DNA of 64,000 nucleotides, taken from Arthrobacter bambusae. Its GTDB lineage: Bacteria; Actinomycetota; Actinomycetes; Actinomycetales; Micrococcaceae. The position numbers and the translations under genes are program-made. Positions 7,713 through 18,046 of the stretch are shown here, one piece after another. The notes beneath the pieces were generated by a model. That model was not told where the DNA came from. It searched no databases and saw only the letters and a program-made list of their open reading frames with translations. Position 1 is the first letter of the stretch. Every line of letters begins with the position of its first letter. The stretch spans positions 1 through 64,000 of the forward strand of contig NZ_JAUSSZ010000012.1 in the NCBI RefSeq assembly GCF_030812595.1, given 5' to 3'.

Positions 7713-8792
7713 TCATGAAACATGTCCCCTCAGCACGGTGCATTGAGGCTTCAGCACAACCTCGAGGGACGCGCGGGGGTCGTTTTCGTACAGGACGACG
7801 TCGGCGCTGGCGCCTTCGCTGATCCCGTCCGCACCCAGCCACTCCCGGGCGGACCAGCAGGCGGCATCGAGGGCGGCAGCCGCCGGAAGCCCCGCGCCGC
7901 GAAGTTCCAGGATCTCCTCGCCGATCCGGCCATGCTTGATGACGGTGCCGGCGTCGGTCCCGGCGTACACCCGCACTCCGGCGTCGAATGCCTCGGCGAC
8001 GCGTTCATGCCGGCGCTCCCACAGCCGGATCATGTGGGCGGCGTAACGCGGGAACTTCGTTTCCGCCTGCTTCGCGATGTCGGGAAAAGTCGCAATGTTG
8101 ATGAGGGTGGGGACGATCGGCACACCCTGGTCCAGCAGCCGGGGAATATGGTGCGGCAGCAGGCCTGTGGCGTGCTCGATGCAGTCGATGCCGGCGTCGA
8201 GCATGTCGTCGATAGTCCCTTCGGCGAAGCAATGGGCGGTCACCCGGGATCCCTCGTCGTGTGCCGCCGCGATGGCGTCCTTGACGGTCGCAGCCGGAAA
8301 GGACGGGCCGAGATCGCCCGCGGAGCGGTCGATCCAGTCCCCTACGAGCTTGACCCAGCCGTCTCCGGACCGCGCCTGCTTGCGTACCGCCTCCACAAGA
8401 TCCTCCGGTTCAACCTCTTCGGCGAGCCCGGGGATGTACCGGCGTTGCCTCGCGATGTGCCTGCCTGCCCGGATGATCCTGGGCATCTCCGGCCGTTGCT
8501 GCAACCAGCGTGTGTCGCTTGCCGATCCGGCGTCGCGGATCAAGAGCGTCCCCGCGTCCCGGTCCGCCGTCGCCTGCAGGCCGGCGGTCTCCTCGTCCAC
8601 GGCTCCGCCCTTCCCCAGGCCGACATGGCAGTGCGCGTCAACAAGGCCGGGAAGCACCCAGCCGTCCAGGACGAGGCGCGGCGCCGCATCAGGCCGCCGA
8701 AAGGTCAGCCGTCCGTCGACCGACCAGAGGCCGCGTCGTTCTTCTTGCGGTCCCGTGAGGACGGTGCCGCTGAACTCGATGATTTCCGCCAT
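7713..8792 (-). CDS. Amidohydrolase family protein
   Basis: A 359-residue metal-dependent hydrolase of the imidazolonepropionase/prolidase-like branch of the amidohydrolase superfamily. The metal site is readable: DAHCHV (His54, His56), a Lys in WVKLVGDW, a His in RVTAHCF, a His in CIEHATG and the catalytic Asp in AGTDAGT. A short N-terminal beta domain and a C-terminal return strand (ASADVVLYENDP) complete the fold. The substrate is unknown. The ATG has AAGGTGG in front. The gene is divergent from thiC. An amidohydrolase gene between rpsP and ffh is common in Actinobacteria (for example near Rv2915c), so this is probably an old neighbour rather than a new arrival. Confidence 0.88.
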   Translation of the reverse strand: MAEIIEFSGTVLTGPQEERRGLWSVDGRLTFRRPDAAPRLVLDGWVLPGLVDAHCHVGLGKGGAVDEETAGLQATADRDAGTLLIRDAGSASDTRWLQQRPEMPRIIRAGRHIARQRRYIPGLAEEVEPEDLVEAVRKQARSGDGWVKLVGDWIDRSAGDLGPSFPAATVKDAIAAAHDEGSRVTAHCFAEGTIDDMLDAGIDCIEHATGLLPHHIPRLLDQGVPIVPTLINIATFPDIAKQAETKFPRYAAHMIRLWERRHERVAEAFDAGVRVYAGTDAGTVIKHGRIGEEILELRGAGLPAAAALDAACWSAREWLGADGISEGASADVVLYENDPRASLEVVLKPQCTVLRGHVS

Positions 8793-8805
8793 GATTCCAC
8801 CTTAA

Positions 8806-10815
<2,010 letters not shown>

Positions 10816-11565
10816 TCAGGAAGCTTGGGCCGATCCTGCGCGGCTGACATCCGCAATGAAGGACCGGATCATCCGGTCTCCTTCAACTGAGTCATGGGGC
10901 CGGTGGCCTCCAGCCGCGACGCGGCGGAGGGCGCCGGTTTCCTGCAAGTAGCCGGCGATCTCTTCGTAGAGGGGCTCCCACCCCCCGGTCAGGACAAGCG
11001 TAGGGACTCCCGGCACAATATGGAGAGGCGCTTCCCACGGGGGAGCTTGGAGCCGCAGGCGTCGGGCAGTACGCCGGGCCTCCGGAGTGCTGAGTTCTGC
11101 AGCCTCCGAGGAAAACGCCCGCCGCACGAATTCGCGTTGGTAATCGTCATCGCTGAGCTCGTGCCGGATCCGGAACAACGGCTCCATCAGTGCCCGGTAT
11201 GCCGCGGTGGCGGGCAATTCGGCAGTCAATGAAAGACAAGCCGGTTCCACCAGCACGAGGGACCGGACCAGGTCCGGCCGCTCCACGGCAGCCAACATGG
11301 CGGAAATCGCGCCTTGGGAGTGCGCTACGAGGTGGCCTCCGCGCGCCGGGCCGGAAGCCTGTACGGCCTCCCGCGCTCCGAGGCACTCCAAAATAATGTC
11401 CACGTCGGCGCCGACATCGGACTCCAATGGCTCGGCCTGCGCATCAAAGCCGTGGCGCTTGAGGAAGAGTGCATCGTACTCCAGCGCCATGCCGTGTTGT
11501 TTCGGCCAAGCGGCGGCGCCGAACGTGCCTGCTCCGTGGACGAACACAACGCGCTGCTTTTGCAT
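10816..11565 (-). CDS. Alpha/beta hydrolase
   Basis: A 249-residue alpha/beta-hydrolase-fold protein. The oxyanion-hole strand VVFVHGAGTFG is followed by the nucleophile elbow VAHSQGAIS with Ser83, and a likely catalytic His in AAGGHRPHDSVEGD near residue 220. The middle cap region holds many Glu and Arg residues. There is no signal peptide. The substrate cannot be inferred; esterase or lactonase activity is possible. The stop codon abuts the thiC stop from the opposite strand. The ATG is preceded by GAGGG at very short spacing. The gene is not in an operon with a recognisable pathway partner. Confidence 0.85.
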   Translation of the reverse strand: MQKQRVVFVHGAGTFGAAAWPKQHGMALEYDALFLKRHGFDAQAEPLESDVGADVDIILECLGAREAVQASGPARGGHLVAHSQGAISAMLAAVERPDLVRSLVLVEPACLSLTAELPATAAYRALMEPLFRIRHELSDDDYQREFVRRAFSSEAAELSTPEARRTARRLRLQAPPWEAPLHIVPGVPTLVLTGGWEPLYEEIAGYLQETGALRRVAAGGHRPHDSVEGDRMIRSFIADVSRAGSAQAS

Positions 11566-11643
11566 CCCTCAAGCCTATGGCACGGGGCTGACAACCCAGC
11601 TCATCCCCGCCGGCGGCGTGGACTAGCTGGGTTGGGGAGCGTA

Positions 11644-13212
11644 TTACTTACCGAGAAACTTGTCGAAGCCCTTGGGCAGGTTCAGCTGCGAGGGGTCGAA
11701 GTCGCCGGCAGACTGGCCGAATGCCGCGCCGGTGGGAACGGCGTTCGCACGCTTTTTCTCCGCCTCACGCAATTCCTGGGCTGCCTTGGCAGGGTTTCCG
11801 GAACGGGCCTTCTTCTTGGGCGCGTTCTTGGCTCCCTTGCGGGCGCCGCCACCACCGAGGCCGGGAATGCCAGGGATCCCGGGCATTCCGCCGCCTTGGG
11901 CCAGCTTCTTCATCATCTTCTGGGCCTGCGCAAAACGCTCCAGGAGGCCGTTGACCTCCGAAACGTGCACACCGGAACCGCGGGCGATGCGGGCGCGGCG
12001 GGAGCCGTTGATGATCTTCGGCGCCAGGCGCTCGTGCGGTGTCATGGAGCGGACAATTGCCTCTACGCGATCGATTTCGCGCTCGTCGAACTGCTCGAGC
12101 TGCTGGCGGATGTTCTGCGCACCCGGCATCATCATGAGCATCTTCTTCATGGAGCCCATGTTGCGGATCTGCTGCATCTGGGCGAGGAAGTCGTCCAGGG
12201 TGAAGTCTTCCTGGTCGGCGAACTTCTTCGCCATCCGGGCTGCTTCTTCCTTGTCCCAGTTCTTCTCGGCCTGCTCGATGAGGGTGAGAACGTCACCCAT
12301 GTCGAGGATGCGGGAGGCCATGCGGTCCGGGTGGAACAGTTCGAAGTCGTCCAGGCCTTCGCCGGTGGACGCGAACATGACCGGCTTGCCCGTGACGGAC
12401 GCGACCGAGAGGGCGGCACCGCCGCGGGCGTCGCCGTCGAGCTTTGACAGCACGACGCCGGTGAAGTTGACGCCCTCATCGAAGGCAACCGCCGTGTTGA
12501 CTGCGTCCTGGCCGATCATGGAGTCGATCACGAACAGCACTTCGTTCGGGATGATGGCCTGGCGGATCCGGCGGGCCTGGTCCATCATTTCGGCGTCGAC
12601 ACCGAGGCGTCCCGCGGTGTCCACGATCACGATGTCGTGCAGCTTCTGGCGGGCTTCGTCAACGCCGGCGCGCGCGACGGCGACGGGGTCACCGGTGGGA
12701 ACATCCAGATCCGAGGTGGTGCCCGGGTGCGGCGCGAAGACGGGAACGCCGGCGCGTTCACCGACAATCTGGAGCTGCGTCACGGCGTTGGGCCGCTGAA
12801 GGTCGGCAGCAACCAGCACGGGGCTGTGGCCCTGGGCCTTGAGCCACTTGGCAAGCTTGCCGGCGAGGGTGGTCTTACCGGCGCCCTGCAGGCCGGCGAG
12901 CATGATGATGGTGGGTCCGGTCTTCGCCAAACGGATACGACGGGTCTCGCCGCCGAGGATCTCCTGGAGCTCCTCGTTGACGATCTTCACGATCTGCTGG
13001 CTCGGATTCAGGGCCGCGGAAACTTCGGCGCCCAGGGCACGTTCACGGATGCGGGCGGTGAACTCCCGGACCACGGGAACGGCAACATCGGCGTCCAAGA
13101 GGGCACGCCGGATCTCCCGGACCGTGGCGTCGACGTCGGCCTCAGAGAGGCGGCCTTTGCCACGGAGATTCTTGAAGGTTGCTGTCAACCGGTCAGAGAG
13201 TGAATTGAACAC
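11644..13212 (-). CDS. ffh: Signal recognition particle protein Ffh
   Basis: The GTPase subunit of the signal recognition particle, which binds 4.5S RNA and nascent signal sequences and delivers ribosomes to FtsY. The 522-residue protein has the N domain (1-90), the G domain with Walker A GLQGAGKTT (107-115), DTAGRLG and SKLDGDARGG, and a methionine-rich M domain with MGSMKKMLMMMPG and GSRRARIARGSG for RNA contact. A long Gly- and Lys-rich tail (PGIPGIPGLGGGGARKG and beyond) is typical of actinobacterial Ffh. It starts with GTG. FtsY is encoded about 5 kb away in the same direction. A promoter candidate lies about 110 bases upstream. Confidence 0.97.
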   Translation of the reverse strand: MFNSLSDRLTATFKNLRGKGRLSEADVDATVREIRRALLDADVAVPVVREFTARIRERALGAEVSAALNPSQQIVKIVNEELQEILGGETRRIRLAKTGPTIIMLAGLQGAGKTTLAGKLAKWLKAQGHSPVLVAADLQRPNAVTQLQIVGERAGVPVFAPHPGTTSDLDVPTGDPVAVARAGVDEARQKLHDIVIVDTAGRLGVDAEMMDQARRIRQAIIPNEVLFVIDSMIGQDAVNTAVAFDEGVNFTGVVLSKLDGDARGGAALSVASVTGKPVMFASTGEGLDDFELFHPDRMASRILDMGDVLTLIEQAEKNWDKEEAARMAKKFADQEDFTLDDFLAQMQQIRNMGSMKKMLMMMPGAQNIRQQLEQFDEREIDRVEAIVRSMTPHERLAPKIINGSRRARIARGSGVHVSEVNGLLERFAQAQKMMKKLAQGGGMPGIPGIPGLGGGGARKGAKNAPKKKARSGNPAKAAQELREAEKKRANAVPTGAAFGQSAGDFDPSQLNLPKGFDKFLGK

Positions 13213-13318
13213 GCGCCGTGCACTTCTTTCAATGGTCTACGAATGGCGGCCATTCCGACACACCAATATCTTGACGATTCCTGCCCCAAACAAATCTGAC
13301 TCAACTGAGGGACTCGAC

Positions 13319-13346
13319 TATCTAGGGTACCAAGACGCGCCTGCAA
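13319..13346 (-). promoter_or_regulatory. Candidate ffh promoter
   Basis: On the minus strand TTGCAG (13346-13341) and TAGATA (13324-13319) are 16 bases apart, pointing towards ffh with a leader of about 100 nucleotides. It lies in the divergent ffh-zwf gap and overlaps the region from which zwf must be transcribed. Confidence 0.45.
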
Positions 13347-13363
13347 GATGGCATGCTGGCACA

Positions 13364-14764
13364 GTGACCAGCAAAACAACAGTAAATACGTTGCTCATCC
13401 TAGGCGCCTCCGGAGATCTGACGGGCCGATTGCTGTTGCCTGGCCTTGCCAGGCTCGTGGCCAACGGCCTGGCGGACGGCCTGAAGCTTGTCGGAGCCGG
13501 TTCCGACCCGTGGACGCCCCAGCAGTGGACCAAACGTGTGGGCGATGCGTTCAAGGAGGCCGCCAACGGTGCAGGTGCCGCGGGCAGGAAAGCCATCGCG
13601 GCCTTGGAGGAAAGCACTGAATACCATCAAGTGGATGTGACGGCGGAAGGCCAGCTCGCGGCGCTCCTGGCCGGGCTCGAAGCACCGATCGCCGTGTATT
13701 TTGCTTTGCCTCCGCACATCAGCCAGAAGGCCTGCGAGGTCCTCACCGCCCAGGACCTTCCTCCCGAAACAAGCCTGGTGATGGAGAAACCCTTCGGGTC
13801 CAGCTCCGAATCCGCCCGGGAACTGAACCAGACCCTCGCGGCTTTGGTCCCGGAAGACCACATCCACCGTGTGGACCACTTCCTTGGCAAGGCGACCGTC
13901 TTCAACATCCTGGGCCTGCGCTTCGCGAACAGATTCCTGGAGCCTGTATGGAACCGGGACCACATCGAGAAGGTCGAGATCATCTTTGACGAAGACCTCG
14001 CACTCGAAGGGCGTGCGCGCTACTACGACGGAGCCGGCGCCCTCAAGGACATGATCCAGAGCCATTTGCTCCACATCATGGCGCTGCTGGCCATCGATGC
14101 GCCCGCCACCATCGGCGAGCGTGATCTCCGCGACGCGATTTCCACGATCCTGCGTGCGAGCAGCATCAACGCGCCATACAAGAAGTCCTCACGCCGGGCT
14201 CGGTACACAGCCGGCCGGATCGGCGATCGGGACGTGCCGGACTATGCCTCGGAAGAGGGCGTGGACCCAGCCCGGGAGACGGAAACGCTCGCCGAAGTCG
14301 AAGTGGGAATCGACACGTGGCGCTGGAAAGGCGTCCCCTTCATCCTGCGGTCAGGAAAGGCTCTGGGCACCGCGCGGAAAGAGGCCATCGTCACCTTCCG
14401 GCCCGTTCCACACCTGCCGTCCGGATTCGAGGGCGTGGACGCTCCGAACCAGCTCCGCATCGGCTTTGGTCCTGACACACTGCAGCTCGACATTGACGTC
14501 AACGGTCCTGGAAACATCTTCTCCCTCGATCGCGTGACGCTCAACGCGGAATTGAATGCTTCCGATCTGTTGCCTTATGGGGAAGTACTGGAAGGCATCA
14601 TCACCGGCGATTCCCTGCTATCGGTCCGCGGCGACACCGCCGTCGATTGTTGGCGGATCATCGAGCCCGTGATCAAGGCCTGGGCCAAGGATTCGGTGCC
14701 GCTCGAAGAGTACAAGGCCGGCGGGCCCGGTCCCTCGGACTGGCCCACCGCCGTCGGGGGCTAG
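13364..14764 (+). CDS. zwf: Glucose-6-phosphate dehydrogenase
   Basis: Oxidises glucose 6-phosphate to 6-phosphogluconolactone and makes NADPH. The 466-residue protein has the nucleotide-binding loop GASGDLTGRL (14-23), EKPFG (141-145) and the active-site motif RVDHFLGK (169-176, with Asp171, His172 and Lys176), then DGAGALKDMIQSHLL and a C-terminal catalytic domain ending in EEYKAGGPGPSDWP. It is shorter than typical enzymes (about 490-515) and diverges in the first 100 residues. The start is GTG at 13364; the open frame continues upstream across the antisense of ffh but has no family sequence there. No tkt, tal or opcA gene is nearby, so this may be a second, stand-alone G6PDH. It occupies the place where glnD normally lies. 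Confidence 0.9.
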   Translation: MTSKTTVNTLLILGASGDLTGRLLLPGLARLVANGLADGLKLVGAGSDPWTPQQWTKRVGDAFKEAANGAGAAGRKAIAALEESTEYHQVDVTAEGQLAALLAGLEAPIAVYFALPPHISQKACEVLTAQDLPPETSLVMEKPFGSSSESARELNQTLAALVPEDHIHRVDHFLGKATVFNILGLRFANRFLEPVWNRDHIEKVEIIFDEDLALEGRARYYDGAGALKDMIQSHLLHIMALLAIDAPATIGERDLRDAISTILRASSINAPYKKSSRRARYTAGRIGDRDVPDYASEEGVDPARETETLAEVEVGIDTWRWKGVPFILRSGKALGTARKEAIVTFRPVPHLPSGFEGVDAPNQLRIGFGPDTLQLDIDVNGPGNIFSLDRVTLNAELNASDLLPYGEVLEGIITGDSLLSVRGDTAVDCWRIIEPVIKAWAKDSVPLEEYKAGGPGPSDWPTAVGG

Positions 14765-14815
14765 CCAGCCGGCCGCGCCACCGCCGTTGGGGGCTAGCCG
14801 GCCGCGCCACCGCCG
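14745..14815. repeat. Tandem duplication over the zwf stop codon
   Basis: A 33-bp unit (14745-14777) that includes the last zwf codons and the TAG stop is followed by a 29-bp copy (14778-14806, lacking AGCC and with one C-to-T change) and the first 9 bases of a third copy. It looks like replication slippage at the gene end. Confidence 0.8.
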
Positions 14816-14824
14816 AAGCGCACG

Positions 14825-14872
14825 CGCACGAAGGGCCGGGAACCTTCCCAGGTGCCCGGCCCTTCGTGTGCG
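14825..14872. terminator. Bidirectional hairpin between zwf and glnK
   Basis: A near-perfect GC-rich stem of about 20 base pairs (CGCACGAAGGGCCGGG on the left arm) with a 6-base loop TTCCCA sits between the convergent zwf and glnK genes. It has no strong T-run but is placed to end transcription from both sides. Confidence 0.7.
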
Positions 14873-14880
14873 TTGGTGCC

Positions 14881-15219
14881 TTAGATGGCCGCTGCTCCCC
14901 GCTCGCCCGTGCGGACACGGACTGCCTCGTAGACGTCTACGGTCCAGACTTTGCCGTCACCGGCGCGGCCGGTGTTGGAGGAAGCAATCAGGACATCGAG
15001 GATGTCGTCTGCCTGCTCGTCCGTGGCCAGGACCTCGACGCGGATCTTGGGAAGCAGGTCCACGTTGTACTCGGCTCCGCGGTACACCTCGGTGTAACCG
15101 CGCTGCCGGCCGTAGCCGCTGGCCGCGCTGACCGTCAGTCCCTGTACCCCGTATGCTTCGAGGCCCTCGCGGATGGCGTCGAGCTTCTCCGGGCGGACGA
15201 TCGCCGTGATGAGTTTCAT
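14881..15219 (-). CDS. glnK: PII nitrogen regulatory protein GlnK
   Basis: Trimeric PII signal protein that senses 2-oxoglutarate and ATP/ADP and blocks the AmtB channel when nitrogen is plentiful. The 112-residue product starts MKLITAIVRPEKLDAIREGL and has a complete T-loop (GRQRGYTEVYRGAEYNVDLL) with Tyr51, the residue that GlnD modifies (by adenylylation in Actinobacteria). The C-terminal signature VWTVDVYEAVRVRTGERG is intact. The ATG overlaps the amtB stop by four bases (ATGA), so it is coupled to amtB. Unlike in Streptomyces and mycobacteria, no glnD follows; the next gene, zwf, is convergent. Confidence 0.96.
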   Translation of the reverse strand: MKLITAIVRPEKLDAIREGLEAYGVQGLTVSAASGYGRQRGYTEVYRGAEYNVDLLPKIRVEVLATDEQADDILDVLIASSNTGRAGDGKVWTVDVYEAVRVRTGERGAAAI

Positions 15220-16550
15220 GCTTGGACACTCTCCTTGCCTGATACGGGTGCTTCGTCAGTCGCTTCGGACGACGCCTTGCCGGTGATGAGGTCGTGAAGG
15301 GGCTGGAAGCTTCCGCCGTGGCCACCGACGCCGAACTCGTATGCGGTTTCGGCATGCAGGCTGAGGTCTGCACCGGCGATCTCCTGGCGTTCGGAGATCC
15401 GGAAGCCCATGAGCTTGTGGATCGGGTAGGCGATGATGAACGTCATGACGCCGGTGAAGACGATCGAGCACAGTGCCGCCAGGGACTGTGCCACCAACTG
15501 GGTGGTACCTCCGCCGTAGAACAGGCCCGCGGGACCCTGCGTCGGCGTGGCGAGGAAGCCGATGGCCACGGTGCCGATGATGCCGGACACGAGGTGGACG
15601 CCGACAACATCGAGCGAATCGTCGTAGCCGAGCTTGAACTTGAGGCCGACAGCGAGGGCCGAGGCAACGCCGGCGGCAACACCGAGGGCGATGGCGCCGA
15701 GCGGGGATACGTTGGCACAAGCCGGGGTAATGGCAACCAAGCCGGCGACGACGCCCGAGGCCGCACCCAGGGAGGTGGGGTGGCCGTCACGGATGCGCTC
15801 CACGATCAGCCAGCCGAGCATGGCCGCAGCCGGCGCGACGAGCGTGTTGATCCAGATCAGGCCAGCCTGCTGCACGGTTGCCGCAGCACCGGCGTTGAAG
15901 CCGAACCAGCCGAACCAGAGGATGGCTGCGCCGAGCATGACCAAAGGCACGTTGTGGGGGCGGTGGTTCGGGTCCTTCCCGAAGCCCTTGCGGTTGCCGA
16001 TGATCAGGACGAGGATGAGGCCAGCCACACCGGCGTTGATGTGCACCACGGTTCCACCCGCGAAGTCGATGACGGGAGCGAAGGTCTGGCCGAACCAGCC
16101 GGTTGACGAGAAGAGGCCGCCGCCCCAGACCATGTAGGCCAGGGGTGCGTACACGAGGGTGGCCCAGATCGGGGTGAAGAGCGTCCACGCCGAGAACTTT
16201 GCGCGGTCCGCGATGGCGCCGGAGATGAGGGCGACGGTGATGATCGCGAAGGTTGCGGCGTATCCGACATGGAGGAGGTCTGCCGGATCGGTGAAGTTAT
16301 GCAGGCCAAAGTGGCTGAATGGGTTCGCGAAGATCTCGAAGAAGTTGTCCGTGTTGCTCGTGGACATTGAGGCGCCCCATAGGACCCATACGAGGGTCAC
16401 AGTGCCGATGGCGATGAAGCTCATCATCATCATGTTCAAGGCGGCCTTGGCACGGGTCATGCCGCCATAGAAGAATGCCAGGCCCGGGGTCATGAACAGC
16501 ACGAATGCTGATGCGACCAGGAGCCAAACGAGACCGGCGGTGAAGTCCAT
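15216..16550 (-). CDS. amtB: Ammonium transporter AmtB
   Basis: Integral membrane channel for ammonium/ammonia. The 444-residue protein begins with a hydrophobic helix and has about 11 membrane segments. The conserved Asp162 (E. coli Asp160 equivalent) and the pore histidine pair His170 (GTVVHINAG) and His319 (DVVGVHLVSG) are present, as is the FGWFGFNAGAA motif. The acidic C-terminal tail contacts GlnK. The start has AGAGGA at good spacing. It is the first gene of the amtB-glnK unit; candidate GlnR boxes lie 107-164 bases upstream of the start codon. Confidence 0.96.
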   Translation of the reverse strand: MDFTAGLVWLLVASAFVLFMTPGLAFFYGGMTRAKAALNMMMMSFIAIGTVTLVWVLWGASMSTSNTDNFFEIFANPFSHFGLHNFTDPADLLHVGYAATFAIITVALISGAIADRAKFSAWTLFTPIWATLVYAPLAYMVWGGGLFSSTGWFGQTFAPVIDFAGGTVVHINAGVAGLILVLIIGNRKGFGKDPNHRPHNVPLVMLGAAILWFGWFGFNAGAAATVQQAGLIWINTLVAPAAAMLGWLIVERIRDGHPTSLGAASGVVAGLVAITPACANVSPLGAIALGVAAGVASALAVGLKFKLGYDDSLDVVGVHLVSGIIGTVAIGFLATPTQGPAGLFYGGGTTQLVAQSLAALCSIVFTGVMTFIIAYPIHKLMGFRISERQEIAGADLSLHAETAYEFGVGGHGGSFQPLHDLITGKASSEATDEAPVSGKESVQA

Positions 16551-16656
16551 GTCTGCGTCCTCTCTGCTTTAGATGCGGGCTGAGCCGCCTGTCCCAACGC
16601 ATTTGCGTTCTGCATAAGAGTTTTGCGGGACAGTGTTTCACCTGCGAAGGTTTTAG

Positions 16657-16714
16657 ATTGCGGGGCTGTTACAAGAACTTCTCGAAGGTAAATGGTGCGT
16701 ATCACCCTTGTTAC
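16657..16714 (-). promoter_or_regulatory. Candidate GlnR boxes upstream of amtB
   Basis: Read on the minus strand, GTAAC-6-GATAC (16714-16699) and GTAAC-6-GCAAT (16672-16657) lie 42 bases apart, four helical turns. Both resemble the actinobacterial GlnR half-site pattern GTnAC-n6-GaAAC; the first is the better match. This suggests activation of amtB-glnK under nitrogen limitation. The MFS gene starts 60 bases from the boxes on the other side. Confidence 0.5.
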
Positions 16715-16773
16715 GGATATGTTTCGTCAGTTCCATCTCTCCGCGTTCCGACTACCCAGAGGACTCCGACGCC

Positions 16774-18018
16774 ATGACCGCAAGCCCCGAATCCCCCGCC
16801 GATCAAGGGGCGAGGGCCACGAAGGCTGGACTGCCCCGGGACATCAAGGTGATGTTGGCGGCAGCGTTCCTGATTGCCCTGGGTTTTGGCCTCGTAGCTC
16901 CCGTGCTCCCGCAATTCGCGACGACCTTCGACGTCGGCGCAACGGCAGCCGCGGTGATCGTGAGTATTTTCGCCTTCATGCGCTTGGTGTTTGCCCCGGC
17001 CGGAGGTGTCCTGATGGGCCGCTTCGGCGAGCGTCCCGTGTACATCGCGGGGTTGCTGATTGTCGCGGCGTCGACCGCGGCTTGTGCCTTCGCCCAGAGC
17101 TACTGGCAGTTGCTGGTGTTCCGGGGCCTTGGCGGAGCAGGCTCTGTGATGTTCACGGTAGCGTCGATGGGCCTGTTGATCAGGCTCGCCCCCGCGGAAA
17201 GCCGCGGACGGGTCTCCGGGGCGTACGCCTCTGCCTTCCTGATCGGTAGCGTCCTGGGCCCCGTGGTTGGCGGACTGCTGGCCGGATTCGGGCTGCGCGT
17301 CCCGTTCCTCGCTTACGCAGCCGCGTTGGTCCTGGCGGCCTTGGTGGTGCGCACGCAGCTGACAGGCAGCTCGAAGGCAACGAACCAAGGCGGCGCGGCG
17401 GGTCCCGCGATGCGCATGAAGGAGGCCTTGGGCGATTCTGCCTACCGGGCCGCCCTGTTCTCCAGTTTCAGCAACGGCTGGGCGACTTTCGGCGTGCGCA
17501 TGGCCACTGTGCCGTTGTTCGCGGTGGTTGTCCTGGCTGGAGGATCGGCCGCGGCGGGTTGGGCGCTGGCGGTGTTTGCGGGGGGAAATGCGCTGGCGCT
17601 TACCTTCTCCGGCCGCATGGCCGACAGCTACGGCCGCAAACCCATGATGCTGTTGGGTTTGGCCGTCACCGGCCTGGCCACCGCATCCATCGGGTTGACC
17701 GGCAATCTTCCCGCGTTTTTCGCGGCGTCCGCCGCGGCCGGTTTCGGCTCCGGTTTGCTGAACCCGGCCCAGCAGGCCGCCGTCGGGGACATCATCGGTC
17801 GCGGCCGCTCCGGCGGCAAAGTGCTGGCGGCCTTCCAGATGTCATCCGACGCCGGAGCGATCGTGGGGCCCGTCCTGGTTGGCTTCCTGGCCGACGGATT
17901 GGGCTACGGCTGGGCCTTCGGCGCAACCGGCGGCATCCTCCTTCTCGCCGCGGTGGGCTGGTCAGTGGCCCGCGAGCCGATGGCTCGCGGCCCGGAACCC
18001 ATCGACTCCCCCACGTAA
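16774..18018 (+). CDS. MFS transporter
   Basis: A 414-residue major facilitator superfamily protein with about 12 membrane helices and a central loop near residues 190-215. The motif-A-like loop GGVLMGRFGERPV lies between helices 2 and 3, and a second copy, SGRMADSYGRKPMM, lies between helices 8 and 9. The sequence GSVLGPVVGGLLAGF in helix 5 is motif C, which marks drug:H+ antiporters, so an efflux role is likely; the substrate is unknown. I chose the ATG at 16774, preceded by AGAGGA; longer frames begin at TTG without a site. The gene separates amtB from ftsY and converges on ftsY. Confidence 0.9.
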   Translation: MTASPESPADQGARATKAGLPRDIKVMLAAAFLIALGFGLVAPVLPQFATTFDVGATAAAVIVSIFAFMRLVFAPAGGVLMGRFGERPVYIAGLLIVAASTAACAFAQSYWQLLVFRGLGGAGSVMFTVASMGLLIRLAPAESRGRVSGAYASAFLIGSVLGPVVGGLLAGFGLRVPFLAYAAALVLAALVVRTQLTGSSKATNQGGAAGPAMRMKEALGDSAYRAALFSSFSNGWATFGVRMATVPLFAVVVLAGGSAAAGWALAVFAGGNALALTFSGRMADSYGRKPMMLLGLAVTGLATASIGLTGNLPAFFAASAAAGFGSGLLNPAQQAAVGDIIGRGRSGGKVLAAFQMSSDAGAIVGPVLVGFLADGLGYGWAFGATGGILLLAAVGWSVAREPMARGPEPIDSPT

Positions 18019-18046
18019 TGCCCAGGCTCGTTGGGCGGGATGCGGC

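Noticed and set aside
12839..13363. Upstream extension of the zwf frame
   Set aside because: This part is antisense to ffh and has no G6PDH sequence. The GTG at 13364 matches the family start.
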